Shown: positions 40,101 through 51,420 of the stretch, in pieces | Numbering within the stretch: position 1 is the stretch's first letter | How the letters are laid out: each line of letters begins with the position of its first letter | Origin: Climacteris rufus | Lineage: Eukaryota; Chordata; Aves; Passeriformes; Climacteridae | Length of the DNA stretch: 64,000 nucleotides | Direction of reading: 5' to 3' | NCBI GenBank assembly: GCA_013398175.1 | Contig: VZRZ01003109.1 | Coordinates: 983,898-1,047,897 of the forward strand | Notes under the pieces: generated by a model | The model's database searches: none | The model's input: the letters and a program-made list of their open reading frames with translations, nothing else | Told to the model about the DNA's origin: nothing | Program-made: the position numbers and the translations under genes

Positions 40101-43100
40101 TGAGTTAGCTGAATTTTTGAAAACCAGGTCAGATATTTGACATTAAAAATGTGTGTTGGTAAGTCATAACTAAAGCTCCACAAAGCCTCTTCTGACTTGC
40201 CTGATCTGCTGATTAATAAACAAAAAAATTCTGTATGAATAATTGTTTCATGGTATCTCGTAACTGCAAAGGTGTCATACCACTTCAGCTCTAGCTGTCT
40301 TGTCAAGTGATGTACTCCCTGTTCTATGATTGGCTTGGCAGCAGGGTTTAGGAAATGTTAAGAATTCACAGAAACTCCTCTCTTCCCAAACCAACTCGAT
40401 GGTTTAACTAAGTCACAATCTCTCCACACAGGAAGAATCTGGAACATACATCCTGCCTTTGTCAGGATTAAGACAAATAGTGATGACTGGAGACCAGAAA
40501 TCTACCAGGGCAATGACTGCAGGCCTGCAAATAGTGACACTTCCTAAATTTCAGTGCAACACTTTCTGTAGCTTTTTTACCTCAAGGTGGGTTTAAAAAT
40601 CTGTGGATCAATGTTATCATGTTGAGCAGTAACAATTTGATGTGTATAATTGACATAATTAACATAATTTCTTGTTATTAAGGAAACATTTCCATGATTT
40701 ACTTTTTAGCACATTACACTTCAATAAAAGTAGCATTACATTTTCTTGAAGGAGAGGCAAATTTCACATATTTACTATTTCTGTTGAAATCAGGAAGTCA
40801 GAAGAACTGCTTCTCATCACAACTCTGCAATACCCTTGTTAAGCTTGGGGCAGGGAATTAGAAGAATGAGGTGAGTTGTGAGTGAGAAAGGAGGAGAAAA
40901 GAGAAAAGACTGTCTCAGGCCTTGGCAAATGCTAGTTGGGATTTATTGTGGGGACAAGCTAAGATCCTTTTTTTATTTCCTGTAAAGCTATGAACCTGCC
41001 TTTAGTTTATTTACCTGACTTTTCAAATAAGAAAACTATCCAAGCACACCGCACCTCACGGCCACGCGAGTTCACCAGACTCAAACCAGGCTGTTGATTC
41101 CATCAAATATCCAACCCTTGGAGTCACGATAAGTGCAGGGAATGGCTGCCAACACACACTGATGCATTACCACTACATGCAGTGCAGTGAGGGATCACAT
41201 TGCACATAGACAAATCATTTTTCTGTTTTACATCCTTTTGAAATCTCTTACTCAATTGCTTCCTTCTCCTGGGAAGTACAGGGTTTTCAAAACATAGCCA
41301 GCATACTTTGAGGCCATCCAAAGAAGATAAACAATTATTGATATTTCACTTCATTCTTTGTAAATAAAATGTTATGCTACAACTCACAAGAGCATGCTGA
41401 GCACACACTGGAGAGCAAAGAGGAAATGCTGTCCTGTTTATTCTTCATAAATGATTGAATATGATATTTCTTTTATGTTACTGTACATTTTTCTCTTTGA
41501 AAGGCATTCTAGCTGGCCGTGCTGTGGTGCACATTTAAATGGCCACTATTGCTCCATTTTCATTGCACAGACCTACTGGCGCCAAATCATTTGCAGCCCA
41601 CTGGGTTTAAGTCTGGCAGTCCAAGACATGGCTAACATTGCTTAGAAGATGACAAAAAATTATGGAAGAATGCATTTAATAAAGCACATTTCTCTACAGA
41701 ATTGATGCTAAACAAAATTCCTAACGTTTTCCAAGAGAGGGCTGTACACCTGACAGTGCTGCTATTCTATTCATACAAATTATAATTTCATGTCAATAAT
41801 TTGTTTCATTAACAATAATAATAAAAGCTGAAATCACTACCAAAAATAAAGTTTCATAGTATTAGTCAATATTAACATACAAGTAATAAAAAAAGTTATT
41901 GTTTCAAAGATTGTTAAATAAATATTTAAATTTATTGAATGTAGTAACATGTGGTTCAGCTAGAGCCTGGCTTAAAGTTGCTAGCAAGAAAAATTCTGAT
42001 TTGAATTGTGCTGAATCACACAGAAAAATCTAGCAGTTGTGTTATAGGTTAACATTACAGCAATGGGCTGCTGCATTCCGTAAGCTCTCCTCTGTTATGT
42101 TGGGTTGAATGCATACAGTTTATGTTTCCTGAAATGTTCTTGTTTCAGAATGAATTTAATATCTTATTGGCTCTAATTTAGCAAAACACATAAACAAAAT
42201 TTAAGTGGGTGAATAATCCCACTCAGCTTCAGTAGGATTTCTAACGTGCTGAAAATTAAGCGCATCGTTAAATCTTTATCTATTTGGAAGTCAACTGTCA
42301 CAGAACTCACTGGTTGGTGTGCTTACTACAATGCACAGTGCAGTTCTAAAATGGTCTGTATATTTGAAGATGGAGAATTTTATGAATTAAATCAATTAAT
42401 TAAAGAAAAAGACAGCGAATGAATGGAACTTATTTTCGAGAAGAATCTTAATCATGTTTTTCTCACTTCACAGATCTTCTTTAACTTCATATTATTATTA
42501 TCTTACAGGCTGTTCGCCAATTACCATTGCTAACAGGGAAAAGCTAACCTTATTGCATGGCATTCTCCATTTTGTTCTGGATTTGGATACTTTGGAGTTG
42601 CATTTTTCCCCCCTTGGTTATAGAGGGCCTCATACATTTGACACACTTTCTAATTCCCTTCACAAGTGTCTGTTGAGTTTTAGCTGGTCAAACCAGATTA
42701 CCGGTGCACATTTGCAGCTTCCTGGAATGCTCTGCTCAGGCTCACGTACTTCCTTGCCTTTCCCTTCTTTTCCCTCCTGTTCACAGCATGCTGTTATGCT
42801 GAGAAAAATGTGCTATTTATTTTATCTATCCAAACTCTAGCTATGAAGGCTGGGCATGACAGATAGAGGGGACCACAACTACATTAATGAAACCAATGCT
42901 ACTTGTCAAAACATTCAGATTTTTTCTGTGCAAAGTGTCACCAAAAATTTCAGGGCACATTACTAAAGAAAAGGAAGAAGGGACATGCTGCAGTTCTGCC
43001 ACTTTCTAATGGTTCCTCACTGACATAGGATCCAATTAATGATCAACTACAAATTACGTTAATTACAACTGTCTGAAGGTGCGTGGTGCCAAGGTCATGG

Positions 43101-46100
43101 TCCAGCTTTTAAAAATGAGGAGGATGGCCATCTCTGATGAATCTATGTGATAGAATTCAGTCTGATCTTTGCAATTTCAGGAAGTGATAATAAGTTCATA
43201 GATATCGTATGACCAACAAAATCCATTAATAGGCTAAGTTTCAAAACTGATTTTACCAACTACAGCACAGGAAACTGAATCAGGAAATTTGATTATAATT
43301 TACAAATGTTCTAGGAAAAGAAATGGCAAATAAAGAAGAGACCAGCATTACATAGGATTATCTAAAGGGTTATGACTAGGAAACACAGGTTGTAAAGGAA
43401 AAAGGAAAATTAAAGGAAGCTATTAGGAAAGTTCACTGACAGCCCAATCCATTGTTTTGTAAATATGTTGCTGCAGGAAACTTTTCAGACATGAAAAGGA
43501 GTAACACAAAAAAAGGATTTGGATTCTAATGTAAGATGCAGTGGCACGTTGGCAGAAGGAGAGCCAGCAAGATCAATAGCCTTCAGTTTCTGTGATTCAG
43601 AATGAGCTACTTTGCTTTTTCTCCTGAATTCAAACACACTGAAACACAGGAAAAGATACCATGGGAAGTTAGGACCCTAGTGCAAATTTCCCAGGGTTCT
43701 ACATATATTAAAATATCCCACTAGTCACCTAGATAACTACACAATAACCCTGTTACATATATAACTGTTTCTTTATCTCTTACAGGAATGCTGATCTGAC
43801 CAAACTGCTTAAATGCAGACCAAAATACCCTGTAATAATTCTCCATGAAAAGTCTGATTTCCAATTATTCCAGATAGATTTCTTTATAAGGTTCAGTGTC
43901 TCTTGTCTGGCAGCAAGCCTACAGCCATGGTAGTTCACCTGAGGCTGCAAGCCTGTGAGATTCTCCTGCGCTAAAAGAGGTCAAGCCAGGTCTCTGCTTA
44001 AATAAGAGAACATGACAGATTTGAGTCACTGTTCTACTGACAGTGTCATCCTTTGGATGATGCAGAAAAAGAGTTTCTTTTGCCACTGACAATCCCATAG
44101 CAATTGTGAAATGATGGTCTAATAGCCTCTGTGTTCTGGCCAAATTCCAGTGAAGATGATTACCTCTTCTTCGTATAGAAATCCTTGGGATTTCAATTTT
44201 GTATGGTTTCACTTGCAGCCCACTCCAGTGGTGGGTGAAAACCCTGCATACAGAGGTTAGAGACATCTGTGAAAGTGAGGTTATTAGGTTATGTTATTTA
44301 TTTATTGAGTGTATTATTAAGTTCTTTCATCTTAATTTCTTGTGAGGTGTTTTTTTCTGAAAAACTGCTGAAGCAAACTGGGTCTGCAGTATTAACTCTG
44401 GGAAGAGGATAACAATCCTAAATAAGCTTCTACATCCACTTATTGAATTGGACAATGTTAGGATTACAGCTTCTGATATTTCAGGAAAATGTCTGTTCTG
44501 CTTTGCAGGTTCTTATTCCTTTATCCTCTAAAGTCATATGCCATACAAACACAATTCCATATCTCTACTTCAGCTTTTTTCACTTTTCTCTTTTCCTTTC
44601 TTGCAGACCTTTTTGAACATGATTTTGAAACCTTGATTATGTTGAATATTCTCATCTCTGAGAAAACAGGCAGACAGGAGGGAAGTTTTCTTGCATAAAG
44701 GCTTGGAAATAATGACACAGAATTCTCTAGTGCTTAAACCCCTTCCTAGAGTGTGCCAAGGGCAAAAAATAGAAGGGGCCATGCCCCAGATATTGCTCTC
44801 AGTCAATGATTTCTTGTCATCTAGGTTGCAGCAAGACACAAACCTGAGGCTATTGCAAATTATATCAATGGCCAGGTTTCAGACGCTTTAGGATCAATGA
44901 AGAAAAAAGATTAATTCAGGTTGCCCTCAAGGACAACAGATACTGACTTGAGTATTACTTCGGAAAGCAAGGCACAGCTTTCTGCCGAGGGTCTGGCACT
45001 GAAAGTTCATTTAGCTTTCTCTTTCTCCCACAAACATCCTGTACCACTTTCAGCACATCAAGCTCCTGCCTCACCTTTTCCCTGTTTACAAGCTGGTGGT
45101 AGCACTGTGTCTCTGCTGCCTCTCCTTCAGTACTTGTCTCTTCTGTGTTTGGAAGTTTGTAACTTGTCTTTCTGTCAGTTTGGAATGCAAAACTTAGTTA
45201 AGTAAAGTCAATCTTCCTCAATCTGACCTTGCCCCGCATAGCAGTACTTGAATAAAGAAATTTATATATGAGTCATTACTCCTTGATATTATCCTAAATT
45301 TTGGCAATTCTTTATCTTGACTATTTCCCTACTAGTAAGTGTTTTTATTTAACATTTGTCATTATGTTTACTTCGTTACATATCATGCAACTAAATGTTT
45401 TTGCTACCCTGATTGATGCAACATACTCAACTAACAGAAATGTGAGTTTCTAGAAACTTGTAGTTCTGCTGAGGAATTTTCTGTAGCTTTATTTTTGTCA
45501 TTGTTATTCACTGAGACATTTTTTACCATCACCAAAAAGGAGTAACTGTACCCTGCTGTTCAGCTTTCAGCTCCAGCTCTTGCTCCCAGTTTGACTGCAG
45601 GATGTTTTCACGGTCTTATCAAGCTTAACATGTACTCATAGAGACTAAGCCCAACTGTAAGATTTTAAAAATCTGAAATAATTTAAGTAACCTTGGAATT
45701 TCTTTATAACCTTTGTATGTTTTCATGCCCTATTGAGCGTTTTTTTCAGAAGTGGTTTTATAAGGACTTCCACGGGCAAAGAACATTCAACAGCATGATT
45801 GCTTACCTTCACGGGAATATATGCATCGAGAAAGAAAAATAAGTAGTGATTGTGTCAGAATGGAACAATGCTTACACCTAACAGCAAGATGTAATCAAAG
45901 GAAACATTCACTCTTGGGAGATTTAGAACATTCTGTGCTAGTGTAAATTAGCACAACTTCATTAAAAGCTGCAGAATATGCTGATTTTAATTCATCCTGG
46001 CTCTTTATGTACATGAGCTCATTTTGTATGTGAGAAAGAAAAGTAGACCTGGAACTCACATGACCTTGCACATGAGTATGTTAGTACTGGGGAAGCAAAA

Positions 46101-46774
46101 ATGTAGAAAAAATATTAAATGTTTTCTGCTGAATTGTATATCCTTTATAGGAATGCCAGAAAGAAAAGAAATACACATTTTTATGCTGGCATTGACAAAT
46201 TAAAAAAAAAAGAAAAAATAATTAAAGTCAAGCTTCTCTCTGCACTACCTTAAAGGCATATTTTGACAACTCAGAGAGTTTTCTGGTATTGTATTCCAGT
46301 AGCTTGAGGTAAGACTATGAATTTTGGTGGCTTTGCAATTGTATGTGACTCTATTTGCAGCAAAACCAAGTTATAACAAAGCAGATGAACTTGATTGCAG
46401 GCTATACAGCACCGATATTCAACAGTCAAACTGCTGGGTGATCTTGGACAGTTCTTGCAGACACAGATAACTTGACCATTTCATTTATCTATTTGAATCT
46501 CAATTATCTGTACACTTCTTCAAAAAGAGACAGAGCATCTAAGCACAGACATAATGCTTGATGGGTTTATCTGATCTACACTCTCCTTCACAGCTTCTCT
46601 TCTTTACATATCAAACCTAACACAGTCCTAAGGACTACACGAGGGGTGGAAAAGATTGGATGCAGCCTTCTAGCTGATGCTGAAGAAACCATCCATGCAA
46701 GACAGTCACATAATAATTAAAAGTTCAAAATACCATCACATTATTTTGCTGATACAAGTAAGGTTAAAGACATT
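34187..46774. other. Long non-coding stretch, nothing annotatable
   Basis: No open frame with a recognisable product. The longest is 128 codons at 42454-42840 (plus), which is rich in leucine, serine and phenylalanine with no domain. A 9-bp perfect hairpin lies at 37143-37167 (TTATTGTCA, 7-nt loop, TGACAATAA). A very AT-rich patch lies at about 41770-41940. No transposon ends, tRNA or other structural RNA was seen. Confidence 0.55.
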
Positions 46775-46790
46775 GAGAGAGAGAGAGAGA
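46775..46790. repeat. (GA)n dinucleotide microsatellite
   Basis: Eight uninterrupted GA units. Confidence 0.9.
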
Positions 46791-47049
46791 TGGAGACGTA
46801 ACTTAAATATAAGCTGTCAAATTTCACCAAATGCAATATTAATGCTCTGATTTAACCCTTTTTATAATCTGACCTTTTTACTTCCTTGAGATGAGCTACT
46901 TTATCATTAGCTCCTGCTGAAACCTGTCCTTAAAGTCAGTATCTTGTTTTCAACATGTTTGTTTTGTTGGTTTTTTTGGTTTTGTTTTGTTTTGTTCCTG
47001 TCATTTAAAGCTAGCTGAACAGAGCTTACAGAGAAACCTGGTTTTATCA

Positions 47050-47054
47050 ATTGC
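47050..47054 (+). repeat. Left target-site duplication of LTR copy 1 (ATTGC)
   Basis: ATTGC directly precedes the TG end of the LTR and recurs directly after its CA end at 48297-48301. A 5-bp duplication is typical of retroviral integrase action. Confidence 0.85.
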
Positions 47055-47248
47055 TGTCGTGGTTTGAGAAGTTTGGGGGGTCTAGCTTTTTGGGTGTGGT
47101 AGGGGCCAAAAGATGGCTCCTGTAAGGAGCTTCCAGAAGCTCCCACAGCTGTCTGGTCAGGGCCTATCTCTGATGGCTCCTGGAAGATTGATGTGCTGTT
47201 TTCCACAGTTGGGCCAATTAGGAAGGACAGAAACGCCTCTGCGACAGT

Positions 47249-47258
47249 ACATTTAAGA
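47249..47258 (+). promoter_or_regulatory. TATA-like motif in LTR copy 1
   Basis: ACATTTAAGA lies about 195 bp from the left LTR end. The matching position of copy 2 reads ATATTTAAGA, a better TATA box, so copy 1 has probably lost one base of it. The assignment rests on position and on comparison of the two copies only. Confidence 0.35.
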
Positions 47259-47495
47259 AGCAATCTCTGTAGTACGCACGCGCGCGCCATGTAACCCTGT
47301 AGTCATGTAGTTAGTAGATTAGGCAGGGGAGAAAGAGTACAGCAAATAACTAGGGAAAATAAGTGAAACATCAGATATGAAAGCCAGCAAATGATGCCAG
47401 TCTGCCAAAGAAGAGAAGCAATGGAGGAGGAGGTTCCTGCAGCATCGGAACTGATACATCTTCAAAGCCTGTGGTGAGAGACTTTAATCAAACTT

Positions 47496-47823
47496 GGAGC
47501 GGAGACGGTGCAGGAGGGAGTGAACTCCCACAAGAGTAGCTGTGTCTGGTGGGGACCAAGGACTTTACTCCTGAGTCAATAAGGGAGTCAATTATGTTAA
47601 AAGAAGCCTGGTTTTATTCCTATCCTAAGAGAAAGACCAGCCCGATGGCAAAAGATGAAGCAGAGACAATGTAAAAAGGAGTGATCTCCTACAGAAGGGG
47701 CTTTGGTCTGGTGAGGAATGGACACAGTCAGTAACGGCTTCTACTCCTAAAAGAGTTGAACTGCAGGAGTCGGAGAGGTAAAGAAGCTTTGAGTCACCCC
47801 CACCCTAAGTATGGACCAGCCTA
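47496..47823 (+). repeat. Internal tandem duplication within LTR copy 1
   Basis: Unit A starts GGAGCGGAGACGGTGCAGGA at 47496 and runs to a GACCAGCC at about 47642. Unit B starts GAAGCAGAGACAATGTAAAA at 47657 and runs to GACCAGCC at about 47821. Both contain GGAGTGA-CTCC, GTCTGGTG and ACTCCT in the same order. Copy 2 of the LTR has a single unit (about 58905-59060), so the duplication is specific to copy 1 or its sublineage and explains most of the length difference. Confidence 0.7.
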
Positions 47824-48129
47824 ATTTGGGAGGAAACAGCGGCAGCAGTTTCGGGCGGGCTGCGTGCCAACTTCTGCAAACCGTGCTATGGTGCCAGAGG
47901 AGGAGAGAGAGAGAGACCTCCAGGTATAATTGCTAAGAAGAAGAAACAACTGAGCATCTGAGGACTAAACTCATTAGAGATAAAACCCCCTCCCCGGGTT
48001 CCCCTTATGATCTGGGAGGAGAGAGAGGGCTGTGAAGCTTTTGGGAAAGGGGGGGCGGAATGGGAAGACGGCAGAGAAAAGAATGTTAGGGAGATGTTCC
48101 TTTGTTTTTGCATGCTCCTTTGACTCTGT

Positions 48130-48135
48130 AATAAA
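48130..48135 (+). terminator. Polyadenylation signal AATAAA in LTR copy 1
   Basis: It sits in the context CTCTGTAATAAATTCACTT, which is the same in copy 2, and is followed by a T/G-rich region. It would mark the R/U5 side of the LTR. Confidence 0.7.
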
Positions 48136-48296
48136 TTCACTTTATCACTCAGAAGCTCTGACCTTGTCTCAGCCTGATTTTGCTCCTCTACCAGCATTTC
48201 TTATCATGGGTTTAGTAACACAGTTCAATTCGGAAGGGAGGAAAAAAGCAGTCTTAGTGGGGCCTTAGCCGTTTTGGCCGGGGCTAAACCACTACA

Positions 48297-48301
48297 ATTG
48301 C
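48297..48301 (+). repeat. Right target-site duplication of LTR copy 1 (ATTGC)
   Basis: Perfect match to 47050-47054. Confidence 0.85.
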
Positions 48302-49741
48302 TCAACCACAATGGGAAAATGTACAAACTCTGCTTGTGGAGCTGGACACGTGAGTTAGTAAAGTGCAGTGAGGACTTTCATGGGAATGGGTAGAATTGTA
48401 CATAGAAGAACTCTCTGACTCAGTTTAATCTTAAGAAAAAAAAGTAAAACCAAGGGATTAAAATAACATCTTTGTAGTAATTTGAGTAACATCAATTACT
48501 TCAACCTAATTTTTAGCTCTTGGGATACATGGGAATAAAAAACTGCCAAACTTTTACCACTAGAACAACTTGTGATCTTCCCTTGCCAAATTCTTGCTCT
48601 AGTTAGGGTCAAATCAAAAGAGAAAAAGAACTCTGCTTCTCATCTATAAAGAGTTTGTTCTCCGGTTTACCAGGTTCCCATCCGTTACTATTCACTGTTC
48701 TGGGGAATTTTAAATCCAGCAGGCTTTGTGTATGCCTTTGCCGTAGGGCTGATAGTGTCATAGAGATCCAGATATTGTCTCAAGCTCCAGATGTTGTCTC
48801 AAGCTTAGTAAGTGATTATTCACTTTCTAAATTTCTCCTTCCAAAAGTCTTGTAATTGATGTGGAAAGACCTCTATCCGAACACTTTTTAAAGATATTTC
48901 TTTCTTGTGACATCCACATCTTTCAGATTTCTGAAAGATGAAGGCAGCCATCCCTTTCTTTGATACAGTGTATCCCACTGAGTAGAAAAGGTTGAGCAAT
49001 CAGTTTAGATTAATTTAAATTCTACTAGACATTTGTCTACAAAACTGTGACTTAACTCAAACTTTCCTTTTTACACATAGAACCAGCCAAACTGTCTAAA
49101 GACTACAAGCTGTCTGGGAGCTGCTCTCTTTGGCCATTCACTAGCTGCTATTTGTGCTACCACACCAGAAGGCAAGTTTTCCTCAAAATTTAAATAAGAT
49201 CAACTCCTTTATTTTATCATAACAGAAGCTTACCAAGCAGCTGTGTGGCATTCTCATGCTCTTTGAACATTGGGGGGGCGTTTCTGTTTATAGACCTAAT
49301 AATTTTTTACCAGAAACGTATAAGTGTTTAGTAGACCTTTGGAGCAAACATGCACAAAACCTTTGGGCAGTTAAAACTCCATGAAAAGGGACGCAGTGGC
49401 ATAACCACTGAGGCTCCATTTGATATAATAGAATTGGATTTGATTGGGCTTGACTGCAGAGGTTTGGGAAGGATGAGATTAGTACTGTAGGAAAATTACA
49501 GAGACCTTTATATTTCACTGCTGGCACCACAGTAACTCTTATGGGGGTGGGATTTCTTCTTAGAGAACCATTCCTGAAGCAGGTAACTGATTCTTTCAAC
49601 ATCTTGGCATAATGTTTGGTAATACATTCAGCAATACTGCTAGATAAGCTGTCACCATCTTCTCCTTATCCAAAAAGAATATCTCATTGTGATTTCAGCC
49701 ATGCCGTGGAAAGGAAGATCCCAAAAAAACCATCCACCTAA
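48302..49741. other. Non-coding stretch with a 19-bp tandem duplication
   Basis: CCAGATATTGTCTCAAGCT at 48768-48786 is followed by CCAGATGTTGTCTCAAGCT at 48787-48805. Otherwise no gene, and no continuation of retroviral sequence from the LTR, is visible. Confidence 0.6.
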
Positions 49742-49916
49742 GTGTATCAGACAGCACCAAAAGGACCCCAGCTGGAATACTGTGGCTGATATGGAACACT
49801 GGAATTTAGAGACATGGATCAAAAGGAAAGTTCAAAAGAAAGTCATGAGAAGTGATCAGCAGACTAGAAATTTTTACTTATGGACATTAAAAGCCATGAG
49901 ACTGATTAATATTACC
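49742..49916 (+). mobile_element. Decayed CR1 LINE fragment, C-terminal reverse-transcriptase region
   Basis: GACCCCAGCTGGAATACTGT at about 49765 closely matches the well-known CR1 stretch encoding the LEYC motif near the end of the reverse transcriptase. It is followed in order by degraded equivalents of the downstream blocks: GACATGGA, GTTCAAAAGAAAG, GATCAGCAGACTAGAA and TTACTTATGG. The LEYC frame is broken by stops. The 94-codon open frame at 49689-49973 is in a different frame and is fortuitous. The fragment ends abruptly and lacks the CR1 3' end. Confidence 0.6.
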
Positions 49917-49934
49917 AAAAAAAAAAAAAAAAAA
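49917..49934. repeat. Poly-A run (18 A)
   Basis: An uninterrupted A18 directly after the CR1-like fragment. CR1 elements do not use poly-A tails, so this is either slippage or the mark of a separate event. Confidence 0.85.
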
Positions 49935-51084
49935 GAAATATGTATAAACTGCTGTCAAGAAAAAGTGGAATAATCTTCTCTTCATAGCATATCAGGCAAT
50001 AAATAAAAATATAGACTGCATTTTAGAAAACTGTTTTCTCTTGTCTGAGCAGCAGAAAGAAAGAGATAGAACTTTTTATTAGGGGAAATTTGAAATTGTA
50101 AGTGAAATCTGCCAGTATTCTCACTGCTTAAATTAATTTGAGGAGGACTGCATCCCAAATGATTGTTTCCTGAAACTCTCAACCTTATTTTCAATAATAT
50201 TAGTAGTATGGTACTGCTAATCATTCCAACTTGGATTAATGACTTCAAGGAAGAGGATGCTCCTATTTATCATTCTGTTTTGAGAATAAGGTAGAGAAAT
50301 TGGAGAATACAGAAATTTGCAATTCTTCAGCAAAGCAACAGAGTACTCTTGCACTGCATTGAATAATAAAGATACAGACCCGCATGACATGTTGCTTCTT
50401 TGACCTAATGTTCTTGTCACTCAGTAGAAAAGCAGAGTGAAAGCAAGAGATGAACCAAAGAGAGACACAAAAGCATGGGATTAATAAAGAAATTACCTAA
50501 CATTTTGCTTAGATCTTGTTAGTTGCTTTTAAACTATTGGAAGCTTTAGCGACAGCAGCAATGAATTTCCTGAAGGAAAGTTTTCTTCATAAAATTTTAG
50601 AAGAAATTTTTAAGAAGTAATGTAACTTCTTTAATGAAATTTACTTTCTAGAAGACAGAACCAGGGCATTTGTATTCTCAGTTTTGAATCTGCTCTTTTC
50701 AATGACTTTATTAAATTTCTTTCTTTATATCTGTATCAGTTTCCACCCTGTGGAAAATTTTATGGACACTTTATGGAATGCCCCAATAAAAACCTCAAAG
50801 ACTACAGGATGTCCTGCTGAAAGGCAGAAAAAGGCAAACCATTGACAATAGATAACTCTAATTATTATTATCATCCTGTAGTAGTCAGAGCCTATTAGCT
50901 GCCCTCCTTGAGAAGCAGGCAGTTATTTAAGATGGGATTTTCAAGAGTGTTCAGAATACTTTAATTTTCATTGACTGACGCCTCCACAAAAGGAGCAAAA
51001 ACATAAAAGGTAAAATCTTCCTATGACACTACCTTTAAAAAGCAACCTAGTTTAGTTGCTCTTTGGGGTCCTGTGTTGTCATGG
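49935..51084. other. Non-coding stretch, nothing annotatable
   Basis: Only short open frames (up to 88 codons) with no recognised product. No element ends were seen. Confidence 0.55.
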
Positions 51085-51420
51085 CACAGCAAGGGTGGGA
51101 CTGCTCTAGGAGCCAGGGCTGCCACCAGTGCTGGCTCTGCTGTCTCCTGGGTACAGTCCTGCAGGGGCTGAACTCAGCAAGCAGAGAGGGGACAGGAAAT
51201 GGCCACAGGCACAGCAGGCCATGAAGGAGGTCCTGGATGCCCCCAGCCTGGTGAGGGACAGCAGCAGACACAGCAAGAGAGAGGCTGAAGACGTTGAACC
51301 CTGGCATTCCCACAGGGCTGCTCAGGCAGGGACTGACCCCAGAATGAGCTGAAATGGGATTGTTGGGCCCATGCAAACAGAGTGGGGAGGCTCAAGGAGG
51401 GGCTGGTCAGTGTTCTCACG
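51085..51420. other. GC-richer patch of unknown origin
   Basis: A sharply bounded segment rich in CAG/CTG and CCTGG words inside AT-rich DNA. Open frames on both strands (74, 81 and 109 codons) come from the low stop frequency and show no domain. Its composition resembles old avian LTR or other repeat fragments, but I cannot match it to a family. Confidence 0.4.

Larger units (their letters stand above)
47055..48296 (+). mobile_element. Solo LTR of an endogenous retrovirus, copy 1 (1242 bp)
   Basis: The element begins TGTCGTGGTTT and ends AAACCACTACA, an 11-bp imperfect terminal inverted repeat with the canonical TG...CA ends. It is flanked by the 5-bp direct repeat ATTGC. An AATAAA signal lies at 48130-48135, about 165 bp before the right end, which fixes the sense strand as plus. 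A TATA-like sequence lies near 47249. The same family occurs at 58454-59507, aligning almost end to end. There is no primer-binding site after the right end, no polypurine tract at the left and no gag, pol or env sequence nearby. It is therefore a solo LTR left by recombination between the two LTRs of a provirus. The 5-bp duplication favours an ERVL (class III) type origin, but the family name is not certain. Relative to copy 2 it carries an internal duplication of about 160-180 bp. Confidence 0.87.

Noticed and set aside
42454..42840. 128-codon plus-strand open frame
   Set aside because: No similarity to any family I recognise and no exon signals; its length is within chance for 64 kb read in six frames.
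49689..49973. 94-codon lysine-rich open frame ending in an A-run as a small gene
   Set aside because: It lies over a decayed CR1 fragment in a different frame from the CR1 reverse transcriptase, and its tail is the poly-A run.
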